From JBBEDC01 sp040881505 (GTDB taxonomy: Bacteria > Patescibacteriota > Andersenbacteria > UBA10190): DNA of 40,109 nt. The position numbers and the translations under genes are program-made. Where the stretch lies: positions 1-40,109 of the forward strand of contig JBBEDC010000013.1 of NCBI GenBank assembly GCA_040881505.1, given 5' to 3'. The notes beneath the pieces are model-generated. The model did no database searches, was not told where the DNA came from, and was given only the letters and a program-made list of their open reading frames with translations. Each line of letters begins with the position of its first letter. Within the stretch, counting starts at the first letter, position 1. Below are positions 31,772-38,048 of the stretch, one piece after another.

Positions 31772-31799
31772 AAAAAGAAAAGACGATATTGCTATCGCC
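31772..31799 (-). terminator. Terminator for the minus-strand gene at 31853-32329
   Basis: On the minus strand GGCGATA pairs with TATCGTC (one G-T pair) around GCAA and is followed by TTTTCTTTTT. It lies between this gene and vapC, which end toward each other. Confidence 0.6.
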
Positions 31800-31852
31800 T
31801 TGTGTGAGCTCTGGACAGGAATTATACGGCCCTGTCTAAACCGCTGCCGATG

Positions 31853-32329
31853 TTAGTCGGCGGACTTTTCGACGGGGACAGCGAGGAAAGAGTCGTCCGA
31901 GTTCCATCCACTACTCCAGTGGTCAAGGTCGAACTCATACCAGCTGTCGTCCTCCCAGTCCCAACCGACGAGAGATGGCACATAGCGATGGCGACGGGAG
32001 CGCACGTAGACGGAACCGAGAGCCACCACTGATGATACTGGGAACCCGCACACAATGTAGGGGTATTTCTCCCCAAAAGTGCACAGTTCCTGGAGCGTGG
32101 CCGGGCGCAGACCCGCCTGACCCAGTTCCCAAACCACGTCCTTGCTCCCGATGTCGCGATTGGGGTGGTAGAGTACGGCTTTCGCGTCTATGACGATCTC
32201 GCCTTCGAGCTTGAAGTGCTCGGCGGTGATGTAGTCGTGGATGTAGTCGTACTTGCCGGCTGCGAGGGCGTCTTGGAGCGACTTGTGGCTGGACCGGATC
32301 GGGTAGCAAACACTGATGGAACTAGCCAT
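31853..32329 (-). CDS. Hypothetical protein with Trp/Asp-rich C-terminus
   Basis: A 158-residue protein of unknown family. The N-terminal half has SLQDALAAGKYDYIHDYITAEHF, then strands EIVIDAKAVLYHP and a LQELCTFGEKYPYIVCG block. The C-terminus is rich in Trp, Asp and Ser (WDWEDDSWYEFDLDHW). The start ATG has AGGAG 6 nt upstream and a near-ideal promoter. The C-terminal composition recalls phage or plasmid accessory proteins, but nothing specific is recognised. It looks GC-richer than its neighbours vapC and the TrmB-like gene. Confidence 0.72.
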   Translation of the reverse strand: MASSISVCYPIRSSHKSLQDALAAGKYDYIHDYITAEHFKLEGEIVIDAKAVLYHPNRDIGSKDVVWELGQAGLRPATLQELCTFGEKYPYIVCGFPVSSVVALGSVYVRSRRHRYVPSLVGWDWEDDSWYEFDLDHWSSGWNSDDSFLAVPVEKSAD

Positions 32330-32388
32330 TGCTGTCTCCTAGCTGGAAGGTACTCGTTTGCTACGACCACCATGATCGTAACGCCAGC

Positions 32389-32417
32389 ATTATATCTTAA
32401 GTTATCTATATTGTCAA
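32389..32417 (-). promoter_or_regulatory. Perfect consensus promoter of the 158-residue gene
   Basis: On the minus strand: TTGACA (32417-32412), 17-nt spacer, TATAAT (32394-32389). Both boxes match the sigma70-type consensus fully. The leader would be about 53 nt and include AGGAG before the ATG. It is the strongest-looking promoter in the window. Confidence 0.88.
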
Positions 32418-32453
32418 CATATATTAAGCTATATGTAGCTATTTAATGTATAT

Positions 32454-32481
32454 TTGTAATATATTTAGTTTACTATATAAT
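32454..32481 (+). promoter_or_regulatory. Promoter for a leaderless TrmB-like regulator mRNA
   Basis: TTGTAA (32454-32459), 16 nt and TATAAT (32476-32481). The ATG at 32488 begins 7 nt after the box, at the expected transcription start, so the mRNA would have no leader. No Shine-Dalgarno sequence is present. The preceding AT-rich region holds short inverted repeats such as AGCTATATGTAGCT. Confidence 0.68.
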
Positions 32482-32487
32482 CAAAAT

Positions 32488-33294
32488 ATGGCCTTAAAAA
32501 GTACCGACAGTCGTTCGCAAAACGAATTAGAGACAGCCCTAGCTGAACTAGGGCTGTCTCCTACTGAACAGCAGGTATATATGACTTCTTTGAAATCTGG
32601 ACCTTTGCCTATAACAGCGTTAGCTCAACAGGTTAGCCTAGAACGCCCCTACCTTTACACCCTTATTGCCTCCCTACGAGAAAAAGGGTTAGTTTCTCCA
32701 TCCCATGAACGCTATGGACGATCATTCTCTGTTGCCCCACCTACTGTCGTAGTAGACCTCTTGAGAGAAAAACAAGCCGCGGTCGCAGCCCTTCAGAAAA
32801 ACTTAGCAGCAGAGATGCCACGATACTTGGCCGCGTACAAAGGACAGGGCGCTACCCAGATTTTTCTCTATGAAGGAAAAGAACGCTTCTTTGAGCTGTA
32901 CACTCGTATATTTGCAGAAAAGCCTAAAGAAACTCTGTACTTCGGTGATCTCGACCACTTCATTCGCGTAGTTGAGGAAAGCGATACTGAAAGCTGGATA
33001 CAAAAACGTATCCGGCGCAAAATTGTCATGAAGTTTCTACCGATTGAATCTAAACGAGTGCAAGAGTTTCCAACTGATCCCTCACAGTATCGTGTAACTC
33101 GTGTAATCCCTCGCGACCTATGCAGCACACTCCCAGCTACTTTTCAGGTATTTGGCAGTTATGTCATTTTCTGGCAACCGCATACTCCCGCTGCTGTTGT
33201 AATACAAGACCCATATATCGCTGAAATGCACACGAAAATCTTTAACCTCTTGTGGCAGCAAGGCAAAGAAACTCCAATTGCGAAAGCTCCATAA
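32488..33294 (+). CDS. TrmB-like transcriptional regulator
   Basis: 268 residues from the ATG at 32488 (MALKSTDSRS); an in-frame upstream extension from 32446 overlaps the promoter. The N-terminal winged helix is clear (LGLSPTEQQVYMTSLKSGPLPITALAQQ...RPYLYTLIASLREKGLV). A short coiled coil and a C-terminal ligand-type domain of TrmB/phospholipase-D-like character follow (TLYFGDLDHFI; IVMKFLPIES). Such regulators are common in CPR genomes and archaea and often sense sugars. Target genes unknown; the divergent neighbour at 31.9-32.3 kb is a candidate. Confidence 0.85.
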   Translation: MALKSTDSRSQNELETALAELGLSPTEQQVYMTSLKSGPLPITALAQQVSLERPYLYTLIASLREKGLVSPSHERYGRSFSVAPPTVVVDLLREKQAAVAALQKNLAAEMPRYLAAYKGQGATQIFLYEGKERFFELYTRIFAEKPKETLYFGDLDHFIRVVEESDTESWIQKRIRRKIVMKFLPIESKRVQEFPTDPSQYRVTRVIPRDLCSTLPATFQVFGSYVIFWQPHTPAAVVIQDPYIAEMHTKIFNLLWQQGKETPIAKAP

Positions 33295-33312
33295 GGTATC
33301 TACTGTTAATAC

Positions 33313-34188
33313 ATGCCCAAGCAATACCAACGAGTAGGCTTTCATGCTTCAGCTGCCGGAGGCCTCGAGAATGCTCCAGAAAACGCTCACGCACTTGATG
33401 CGGAGTGTTTTCAGTTCTTCTCACGCAGTCCCAGAGGAGGCGGTGCTAAGCCTATCTCAAACGAACAAGCGAAGCTCTTCCGAGAACGATGCGAGCAATA
33501 CGACTTCGAAAGCTATATTCACGCCCCGTATTACGTAAACTTCGCTTCAAAGAATAACCGAATATATCATGGGACAATTGCTGTTCTGCGTGAAGAGTTG
33601 GAACGCGGCTCGAAACTAGGAGTGAAATATTTAGTCACTCACCTAGGCAGTGCAAAGGAGCATGTGACTAACCCCGCATCGATTGAAACACCCCAGAGTG
33701 CCCTCGATCAGGCGGTAAAAGGCATCAAAGAGATGTACAAAGGGAATCCAAAATTTACCACTCAGCTTCTGCTCGAGATATCAGCCGGGGCGGGATCAGT
33801 CGTAGGCGATACCTTTGAAGAGCTGGGGTACCTACTTAAGCACGTAGGCCGCAAAGACATCCATGTCTGCCTTGATACCTGCCATATGTTTGCTTCCGGA
33901 TACGACTTACGAAAAAAAGAGGCTCTAAATGAAACAATGAAACTTTTCAGAAAACACGTTGGCATCTCTCATCTCAAGTTGGTCCACATGAATGATTCTA
34001 AGGCTGATCTTGGGGCACGAACTGATCGCCATGAGCATATAGGGAAGGGGAAGATCGGCAACGCAGGTCTTAAGGCTGTGCTGACTCATCCAGACTTTCA
34101 GAAAGTAAACTTCATCCTGGAAACTAAACATGATAGCCTCCTGTCGAAAGATTTGGCATTCTTAAAGAAACATCGGACTGCCTCATGA
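33313..34188 (+). CDS. nfo: Endonuclease IV (AP endonuclease)
   Basis: A 291-residue Zn-dependent enzyme that cuts DNA at abasic sites. Family motifs: GFHASAAGG, HAPYYVNFAS, THLGSA, LLEISAG (metal-binding Glu), LDTCHMFASGYD, HMNDSKADLGARTDRHEHIGKG and ILETKHD. It overlaps the uracil-DNA glycosylase gene by 4 nt, so the two consecutive base-excision steps are made from one operon. Confidence 0.96.
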   Translation: MPKQYQRVGFHASAAGGLENAPENAHALDAECFQFFSRSPRGGGAKPISNEQAKLFRERCEQYDFESYIHAPYYVNFASKNNRIYHGTIAVLREELERGSKLGVKYLVTHLGSAKEHVTNPASIETPQSALDQAVKGIKEMYKGNPKFTTQLLLEISAGAGSVVGDTFEELGYLLKHVGRKDIHVCLDTCHMFASGYDLRKKEALNETMKLFRKHVGISHLKLVHMNDSKADLGARTDRHEHIGKGKIGNAGLKAVLTHPDFQKVNFILETKHDSLLSKDLAFLKKHRTAS

Positions 34189-34823
34189 ACCGAGAAGAAA
34201 AACAACTAGCGTTAGAGGAGCTCAACAGACGCGAGGAAGAACGCGTGAAGAATGGCCCGTTAGCTCAAAGCGCAACGCAAGCGGTACCAGGCGAAGGTAA
34301 CCCCGATGCTGATATTTTATTTATAGGAGAAGGGCCTGGAAAGAAGGAAGATGAGCTAGGACGACCGTTCGTGGGCGCGGCGGGCAAATTTTTGAACGAG
34401 CTCATAGAATCAATCGGCTTACAGCGCGAAGATGTATTTATTGCTAACATCGTCAAACACCGTCCGCCAGGTAACCGCGACCCCCTGCCAGATGAAGTTG
34501 AACTATACAAGCCGTGGCTGGAAGAACAGATTAATATCATTGAACCGAAACTTATCATCACCTTAGGGCGGCACTCTATGGGATGGCTTCTGGGTCCTAA
34601 CCTTTCGATTACAGCCATACACGGGCAACCTAAGCGCCGTAATGGCAAGGTTGTGATGCCTATGTATCACCCAGCTGCTGCTTTGTATCGTGGCGATCTC
34701 CGACCAGTGCTCAAAGCTGATTTTGCAAAGATTCCTAAAGTGATTGAGCTCATTGATAAAGACCAAGGTGTAACTGCAGCCGAGCAGGAAGAGGAAATAG
34801 AAAAACAAGCAGCGTTGCTCTAA
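34185..34823 (+). CDS. Family-4-like uracil-DNA glycosylase without cysteines
   Basis: A 212-residue enzyme expected to remove uracil from DNA. Motif 1 GEGPGKKEDELGRPFVGAAGKFL (from residue 48) and motif HPAA (162-165) match family 4. That family normally binds a [4Fe-4S] cluster through four Cys. Here the protein contains no Cys: the usual KCRPPGNRDP reads KHRPPGNRDP (His92), the following Cys position reads Tyr108, and the N-terminal CxxC region is replaced by Arg/Glu/Asn-rich sequence. A C-terminal Glu/Gln helix follows. It overlaps nfo by 4 nt. Confidence 0.9.
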   Translation: MNREEKQLALEELNRREEERVKNGPLAQSATQAVPGEGNPDADILFIGEGPGKKEDELGRPFVGAAGKFLNELIESIGLQREDVFIANIVKHRPPGNRDPLPDEVELYKPWLEEQINIIEPKLIITLGRHSMGWLLGPNLSITAIHGQPKRRNGKVVMPMYHPAAALYRGDLRPVLKADFAKIPKVIELIDKDQGVTAAEQEEEIEKQAALL

Positions 34824-34852
34824 ATCTGCAAAGCCGCTATTCTCTGTTGTAC

Positions 34853-34936
34853 GCGGACGTGCTGGAACCGGTAGACAGCCATGGTTGAGGGCCATGGGAG
34901 CATTAGCTCGTGGAGGTTCAAGTCCTCTCGTCCGCA
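34853..34936 (+). tRNA. tRNA-Leu(GAG)
   Basis: Acceptor GCGGACG/CGTCCGC, discriminator A, anticodon stem CATGG/CCATG with loop TTGAGGG (anticodon GAG), long class II variable arm and T-arm GAGG-TTCAAGT-CCTC. CCA is not encoded. Confidence 0.95.
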
Positions 34937-35054
34937 CTAATCGAATTTGCTAAGCTGGAACGCTTCATATACAGTGATTTTGCCAATTTATGGGTTATAG
35001 GAACTCATAATAAGCTTGGCGCTTGTTACTTGAAAATTGGAAAGGTGTACCACA

Positions 35055-35780
35055 ATGTCTTCTCTGGTGATTCCGACCCGGGCGATTGCGCTCGGTCTTC
35101 TGAAGGCTGGTACTTTGAGCCTGCGAGATGTCGATGGGGGCGAAGAGCCTTATCTGTACTCCAGCGGCAATAACGGCCCGGGGTACGTCATGGTCAAGTC
35201 CCTGGGAGGCTGCAAGCCAGTCTTCCGGCAAGCCTGCATCTGGCTGGCTGCCAAAGTCGCCGCAGAACACCCTCAACTCGACTGGGTCGCCGCAAACGCA
35301 ACCGGCGGAATGCCACCTGGTGTGCTCGTCAGTGAGTACCTGGAACACTTCCTCGGCAAGACCATCCCGTACGTCTACATCCGCGGAACTCGCAAGCGCG
35401 GTGGTCACGGTGAGCTCATCACCAATCTGCCAAACAACCCCGACACTCCGTCGGGAAGCAGCGCTGTGGTCATGGAGGAGTTGGTCAACTTCGCAAGCAC
35501 CACCTGCAACAGTGCGGTGTTGCTCCGTGAGGAAGGATATCGTGCAGATCATGCGTGTTGCATCCTCTACTACGGCAACCCGGAAGCCGAGAAGGCGCTG
35601 CAGCGGGATCAGGTCGGTATGACCTATCTTCTCACTCTTTCCACCCTTCTGGAGGTGGCAGAAGAAGAGGGGACTCACCCCGCTGCGCTCGTTCAGAAAT
35701 ACCGCGAGTTTCTCGCCAACCCCCTCAAGTGGCAGTCGGACCGCGGTTTCGAGCCCCGTAAGGAAGGAGGGACGCTGTGA
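35055..35780 (+). CDS. Orotate phosphoribosyltransferase-like protein with altered PRPP loop
   Basis: 241 residues from ATG 35055, with AAAGGTG about 8 nt upstream. The type I phosphoribosyltransferase fold is suggested by GPGYVMVKSLGG, DWVAANATGGMPPGVLVSEYL, IPYVYIRGTRKRGGHGELI and the strand-loop region at 138-150, which align with PyrE. The usual PRPP motif VVVxEDVxTTGGS is replaced by AVVMEELVNFAST: acidic residues are kept as EE but the TTGGS phosphate loop is gone. It is followed with a 4-nt overlap by an OMP decarboxylase-like gene, the normal last two steps of UMP synthesis. The weak motif makes normal activity uncertain. Confidence 0.72.
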   Translation: MSSLVIPTRAIALGLLKAGTLSLRDVDGGEEPYLYSSGNNGPGYVMVKSLGGCKPVFRQACIWLAAKVAAEHPQLDWVAANATGGMPPGVLVSEYLEHFLGKTIPYVYIRGTRKRGGHGELITNLPNNPDTPSGSSAVVMEELVNFASTTCNSAVLLREEGYRADHACCILYYGNPEAEKALQRDQVGMTYLLTLSTLLEVAEEEGTHPAALVQKYREFLANPLKWQSDRGFEPRKEGGTL

Positions 35781-36475
35781 AGCCTCTGCTTTGCATTGCC
35801 CTTGATGACCTCTGGGAAGAGGAGCACTCCACCCTCACCAAGGTGGAAGCGATACTGCAGAAGGTTCCGCCGGATCGCCTGGTGCTGAAGGCAAACCTCG
35901 ACTTCGCCCTGAAGCGAGGCTTGAAAGACGCTGTTCAGCTGCTTCAAAGCTTCTCCGCGCAACTGTTCGTTGATCTGAAAATGTTCAACGGCAGCAGGAC
36001 AATGGAACGGATTGCCCAGAGTCTCGTCGACCTGGATGTGGACTACTTCAACGTCCATCTTCTGGCCGATAAGGAGAGCAGAACAGCAATCAAGGCTGCC
36101 AAGACCAGCAAGACGCGTGTGCTTGGAGTCACAGTCTTGAGTCACATGGATGAAGGCTACTGTCAACAAATCTTCAAACTGCCACGGAAGAGCGTTGTCA
36201 GAAACCTGGCTCAGCTTGGGAATCGTCTTGGTTGTGATGGGATCATCCTTCCTGCTGACACGATTCCCGTCATTCAACACTCAAGCCTTCTCTGCGCAAC
36301 GGGTATTCGGCCAACTTGGTACAAAGACACCCGCCACGCCGTAGAGACCACGCCAACAAAGGCTGTGGAAATAGGAGCCGACATACTGGTATGCGGCGGT
36401 CCAATCATGAACAGTGAAGACCCCGGGGCAGCTGCCACGCGAATCCTGGACGAGATGGACTCAGTAGGGTTTTGA
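35777..36475 (+). CDS. OMP decarboxylase-like protein with altered active site
   Basis: 232 residues starting at GTG 35777 with AAGGAGG just upstream. The TIM-barrel pattern of OMPDC is clear: LLCIALDD, VLKANLDF (Lys38), FVDLKMFN (Asp66, Lys68), VLGVTVLSHMD, GCDGIILPA, TGIRP (176-179) and a late ADILVCGGPI. Two key positions are changed: the second Asp of DxKxxD is Asn71, and the phosphate-binding Arg of GRPI is Gly208. The gripper DQ region reads KDT. Hexulose-phosphate synthase relatives also keep DxKxxD, so a simple reassignment does not explain it. Coupled with the pyrE-like gene; a terminator follows. Confidence 0.8.
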   Translation: MKPLLCIALDDLWEEEHSTLTKVEAILQKVPPDRLVLKANLDFALKRGLKDAVQLLQSFSAQLFVDLKMFNGSRTMERIAQSLVDLDVDYFNVHLLADKESRTAIKAAKTSKTRVLGVTVLSHMDEGYCQQIFKLPRKSVVRNLAQLGNRLGCDGIILPADTIPVIQHSSLLCATGIRPTWYKDTRHAVETTPTKAVEIGADILVCGGPIMNSEDPGAAATRILDEMDSVGF

Positions 36476-36497
36476 ACGCCCTACTGCAAAACGCTAC

Positions 36498-36534
36498 GCC
36501 GGACTATGTGCAACACGCACTGGTACGGCTTTTT
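36498..36534 (+). terminator. Terminator of the pyrE/pyrF-like operon
   Basis: GCCG and GTGC pair with GCAC and CGGC in an interrupted hairpin followed by TTTTT, about 20 nt after the stop codon. Confidence 0.6.
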
Positions 36535-36550
36535 CTTTACTTCGAATTTG

Positions 36551-36623
36551 TGGGCGGTGCAGGGCTCGAACCTGCGGCCTCCTCGGTGTAAACGAGATGC
36601 TCTACCAACTGAGCTAACCGCCC
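36551..36623 (-). tRNA. tRNA-Val(UAC)
   Basis: On the minus strand: acceptor GGGCGGT/ACCGCCC, D-arm GCTC/GAGC, anticodon stem TCTCG/CGAGG with loop TTTACAC (anticodon TAC), T-arm GCAGG-TTCGAGC-CCTGC, discriminator A. CCA is not encoded. It lies 1 nt downstream of the intron-containing tRNA-Phe in the same direction, so the two are probably one transcript. Confidence 0.95.
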
Positions 36624-36624
36624 T

Positions 36625-36935
36625 TGGTGCCACGGGTCAGAATCGAACTGACAACGCCAGCCTCTTCCATAATATAAGGCTAATGGACTATATCATCACC
36701 CACTACAAGCAAGACGCTTGGGTGGGGCTGGGCGCTTCCACTGCAACTGTTGCAATGTACTCCCCGAAGGGATAGTCTCTACACCTTCCTAAATCTGTTT
36801 TCTAAAACAGGTTTAGGCTTGGCTCGGGATTACCTGGCGTAAAGGTTTCCCCGAATTCACCCAGTTTTTTACCACCTGTTACCAGATGGGGCCCCGAAGA
36901 TTCAGGGCTGCGCTCTACCATTGAGCTACCGTGGC
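36625..36935 (-). tRNA. tRNA-Phe(GAA) interrupted by a group I intron
   Basis: The 5' exon (36935-36904, 32 nt) holds acceptor GCCACGG, D-arm GCTC/GAGC and the 5' anticodon strand CAGCC plus CT (C32, U33). The 3' exon (36667-36625, 43 nt) holds GAAGA, anticodon strand GGCTG, T-arm GTCAG-TTCGATT-CTGAC, acceptor CCGTGGC, A and an encoded CCA. Joining the exons gives a regular 75-nt tRNA with a 7-nt loop CTGAAGA and anticodon GAA. The insertion lies between U33 and G34, not at the 34/35 or 36/37 sites familiar from bacterial tRNA-Leu and tRNA-Arg introns. Confidence 0.9.
36668..36903 (-). ncRNA. Group I self-splicing intron (236 nt, no ORF)
   Basis: P1 forms between the exon end GCCCU and intron GGGGC, with the expected U-G pair at the 5' splice site. 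P10 forms between the intron UCUUC and the 3' exon GAAGA, fixing the 3' site after the terminal G (36668). The core elements are visible: P (AATTCGGGGAAACC), Q (AATCCCGAGCCAAGCC), R (GTAGAGACTATC) and S (GATATAGTCC). P4 (TCGGG/CCCGA), P7 (GACTAT/ATAGTC) and a long P6 hairpin (CCTAAA...TTTAGG) can be drawn. The form resembles the IC3 introns of bacterial tRNAs. There is no homing endonuclease. Confidence 0.9.
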
Positions 36936-36953
36936 ATATTTAGTTGTAGATAG

Positions 36954-36982
36954 AGGATAGCGGAAGAGGCGCTAATTATCAA
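36954..36982 (-). promoter_or_regulatory. Putative promoter of the tRNA-Phe/tRNA-Val transcript
   Basis: On the minus strand TTGATA (36982-36977), 17 nt and TATCCT (36959-36954). Transcription would begin about 10 nt before the tRNA-Phe 5' end. Confidence 0.5.
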
Positions 36983-36992
36983 CAAAAGGGGC

Positions 36993-37021
36993 TTGCTCAA
37001 ATAGAAGATATTTCGTACAAA
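36993..37021 (+). promoter_or_regulatory. Putative promoter of tRNA-Gly
   Basis: TTGCTC (36993-36998), 17 nt and TACAAA (37016-37021), 11 nt before the tRNA 5' end and divergent from the tRNA-Phe promoter. Confidence 0.42.
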
Positions 37022-37032
37022 TACTACACGTT

Positions 37033-37104
37033 GCGGGTATCGTATAGTGGCTATTATAGCTGGTTGCCAATCAGCAGACACGGGTTCGACTCCCGTTACC
37101 CGCT
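37033..37104 (+). tRNA. tRNA-Gly(GCC)
   Basis: Acceptor GCGGGTA/TACCCGC, discriminator T, anticodon stem GCTGG/TCAGC with loop TTGCCAA (anticodon GCC), T-arm CGGG-TTCGACT-CCCG. CCA is not encoded. Confidence 0.95.
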
Positions 37105-37151
37105 CACTGGGAAAGAAGGCTATACAAAATGAGTGATGATATGGTAGGTAT

Positions 37152-37535
37152 ATGTTTAACAGGATTCACCATATAGCAATCATCTGCTCTGACTATCAGA
37201 AATCTAAGCATTTTTATACAAAAATCCTGGGACTTTCTGTATTGAATGAGACGTATCGCGCAGAAAGAGACTCTTACAAGCTGGATTTGAAAGTTGGCGA
37301 GCTATACCAAATAGAGCTTTTTTCCTTTCCCAGCCCGCCAATAAGAACGAGTAATCCCGAAGCTGCTGGGTTACGGCATTTGGCCTTCGAGGTTGATAAT
37401 GTTGAAAGAGTCGTAAGCCACATTATCGATGCAGGAATAGCCGTAGAGGATATAAGGGTTGATGAACATACGGGGAAGAAGTTCACTTTTTTTGCCGACC
37501 CCGACGGACTGCCGCTTGAAATATATGAGAAATAA
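37152..37535 (+). CDS. VOC/glyoxalase-family protein (YaeR-like)
   Basis: A 127-residue single-domain VOC protein: RIHHIAIICSDYQKSKHFYTKILGL at the N-terminus, ELYQIELFSFPSPP, LRHLAFEVDNVE, and FFADPDGLPLEIYE at the C-terminus. The paired betaalphabetabetabeta units and the metal-type residues (His6 or His7, Glu of IELFSF, His in LRHLAF, Glu in LEIYE) are in place. The family includes glyoxalases and dioxygenases; YaeR-like members have unknown substrates. The next gene begins 15 nt downstream. Confidence 0.87.
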   Translation: MFNRIHHIAIICSDYQKSKHFYTKILGLSVLNETYRAERDSYKLDLKVGELYQIELFSFPSPPIRTSNPEAAGLRHLAFEVDNVERVVSHIIDAGIAVEDIRVDEHTGKKFTFFADPDGLPLEIYEK

Positions 37536-37550
37536 CTGTTCCCTATAGAA

Positions 37551-38048
37551 ATGCCCGACCCAACTCCTCAAGAGATGGCTACCTGCGTAGCTGTTCTAAA
37601 ACAACTGGAACCGGGGTTTTTACCTTTGGAACTATTTGATCAAATTGCCCGATTAGTTCGCCTGCCCATGGTCGATGTAGTGCCGATATCCTATAAGGAG
37701 GAACACCTGCATATTGGATTGATACAACGAGAGGTGAACGACATATGGTGGCCGGGTATGTGGCACCTGCCTGGAACTGTTCTGCGGAGCACCGATACGA
37801 TGGAAAGCGCTATTCAAAGGCTGTGTGACGATGAACTTCAAATTCACGCTTCAGATCCGCCTGTATCTCGCGGCTTTTTACTGCACTATAGTAAGAGAGG
37901 AGCAGAAGTAGTCCTTATTTATACCGTAGAAAACTGCTCTTTTGAGGATAAATCGACAATTAAGTGGTTTCCCATAAACGAACTTCCTCAAGAACTTGTT
38001 GATAGCGAGAGAGATGTAATTGCGAGGATAGAGGAGAGCTTAGAGTAG
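37551..38048 (+). CDS. Nudix-like hydrolase with a divergent Nudix box
   Basis: 165 residues. The fold is suggested by DVVPISYKEEHLHIGLIQRE, WPGMWHLPGTVLRSTDTMESAIQRLCDDE and IKWFPINELP. The Nudix box G-x5-E-x7-REUxEExGU is only partly kept: WHLPG and the GTVLRS turn are present, but RExxEE is replaced by RLCDDE, so metal binding could be weakened. The N-terminal 35 residues are helical and outside the domain. It ends 1 nt before the convergent membrane-protein gene. Confidence 0.68.
   Translation: MPDPTPQEMATCVAVLKQLEPGFLPLELFDQIARLVRLPMVDVVPISYKEEHLHIGLIQREVNDIWWPGMWHLPGTVLRSTDTMESAIQRLCDDELQIHASDPPVSRGFLLHYSKRGAEVVLIYTVENCSFEDKSTIKWFPINELPQELVDSERDVIARIEESLE

Noticed and set aside
31935..32309. 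Arg-rich 124-residue minus-strand frame
   Set aside because: An out-of-frame shadow of the 158-residue gene; its Arg-rich composition is typical of GC-rich off-frame reading.
34563..34937. Minus-strand open frame beginning RTRGLEPPRANAP
   Set aside because: A translation of the tRNA-Leu(GAG) gene and of the antisense of the uracil-DNA glycosylase.
36506..36775. Plus-strand open frame of 89 residues
   Set aside because: It reads through tRNA-Val, the tRNA-Phe 3' exon and the intron in antisense.
36668..36903. Homing endonuclease inside the intron
   Set aside because: The intron is only 236 nt and no frame in it encodes LAGLIDADG or GIY-YIG motifs.
36625..36935. Broken tRNA or tRNA pseudogene
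   Set aside because: The two halves form perfect acceptor, anticodon and T stems when joined, and P1, P10, P4 and P7 of a group I intron can all be drawn, so an intron explains the gap better.
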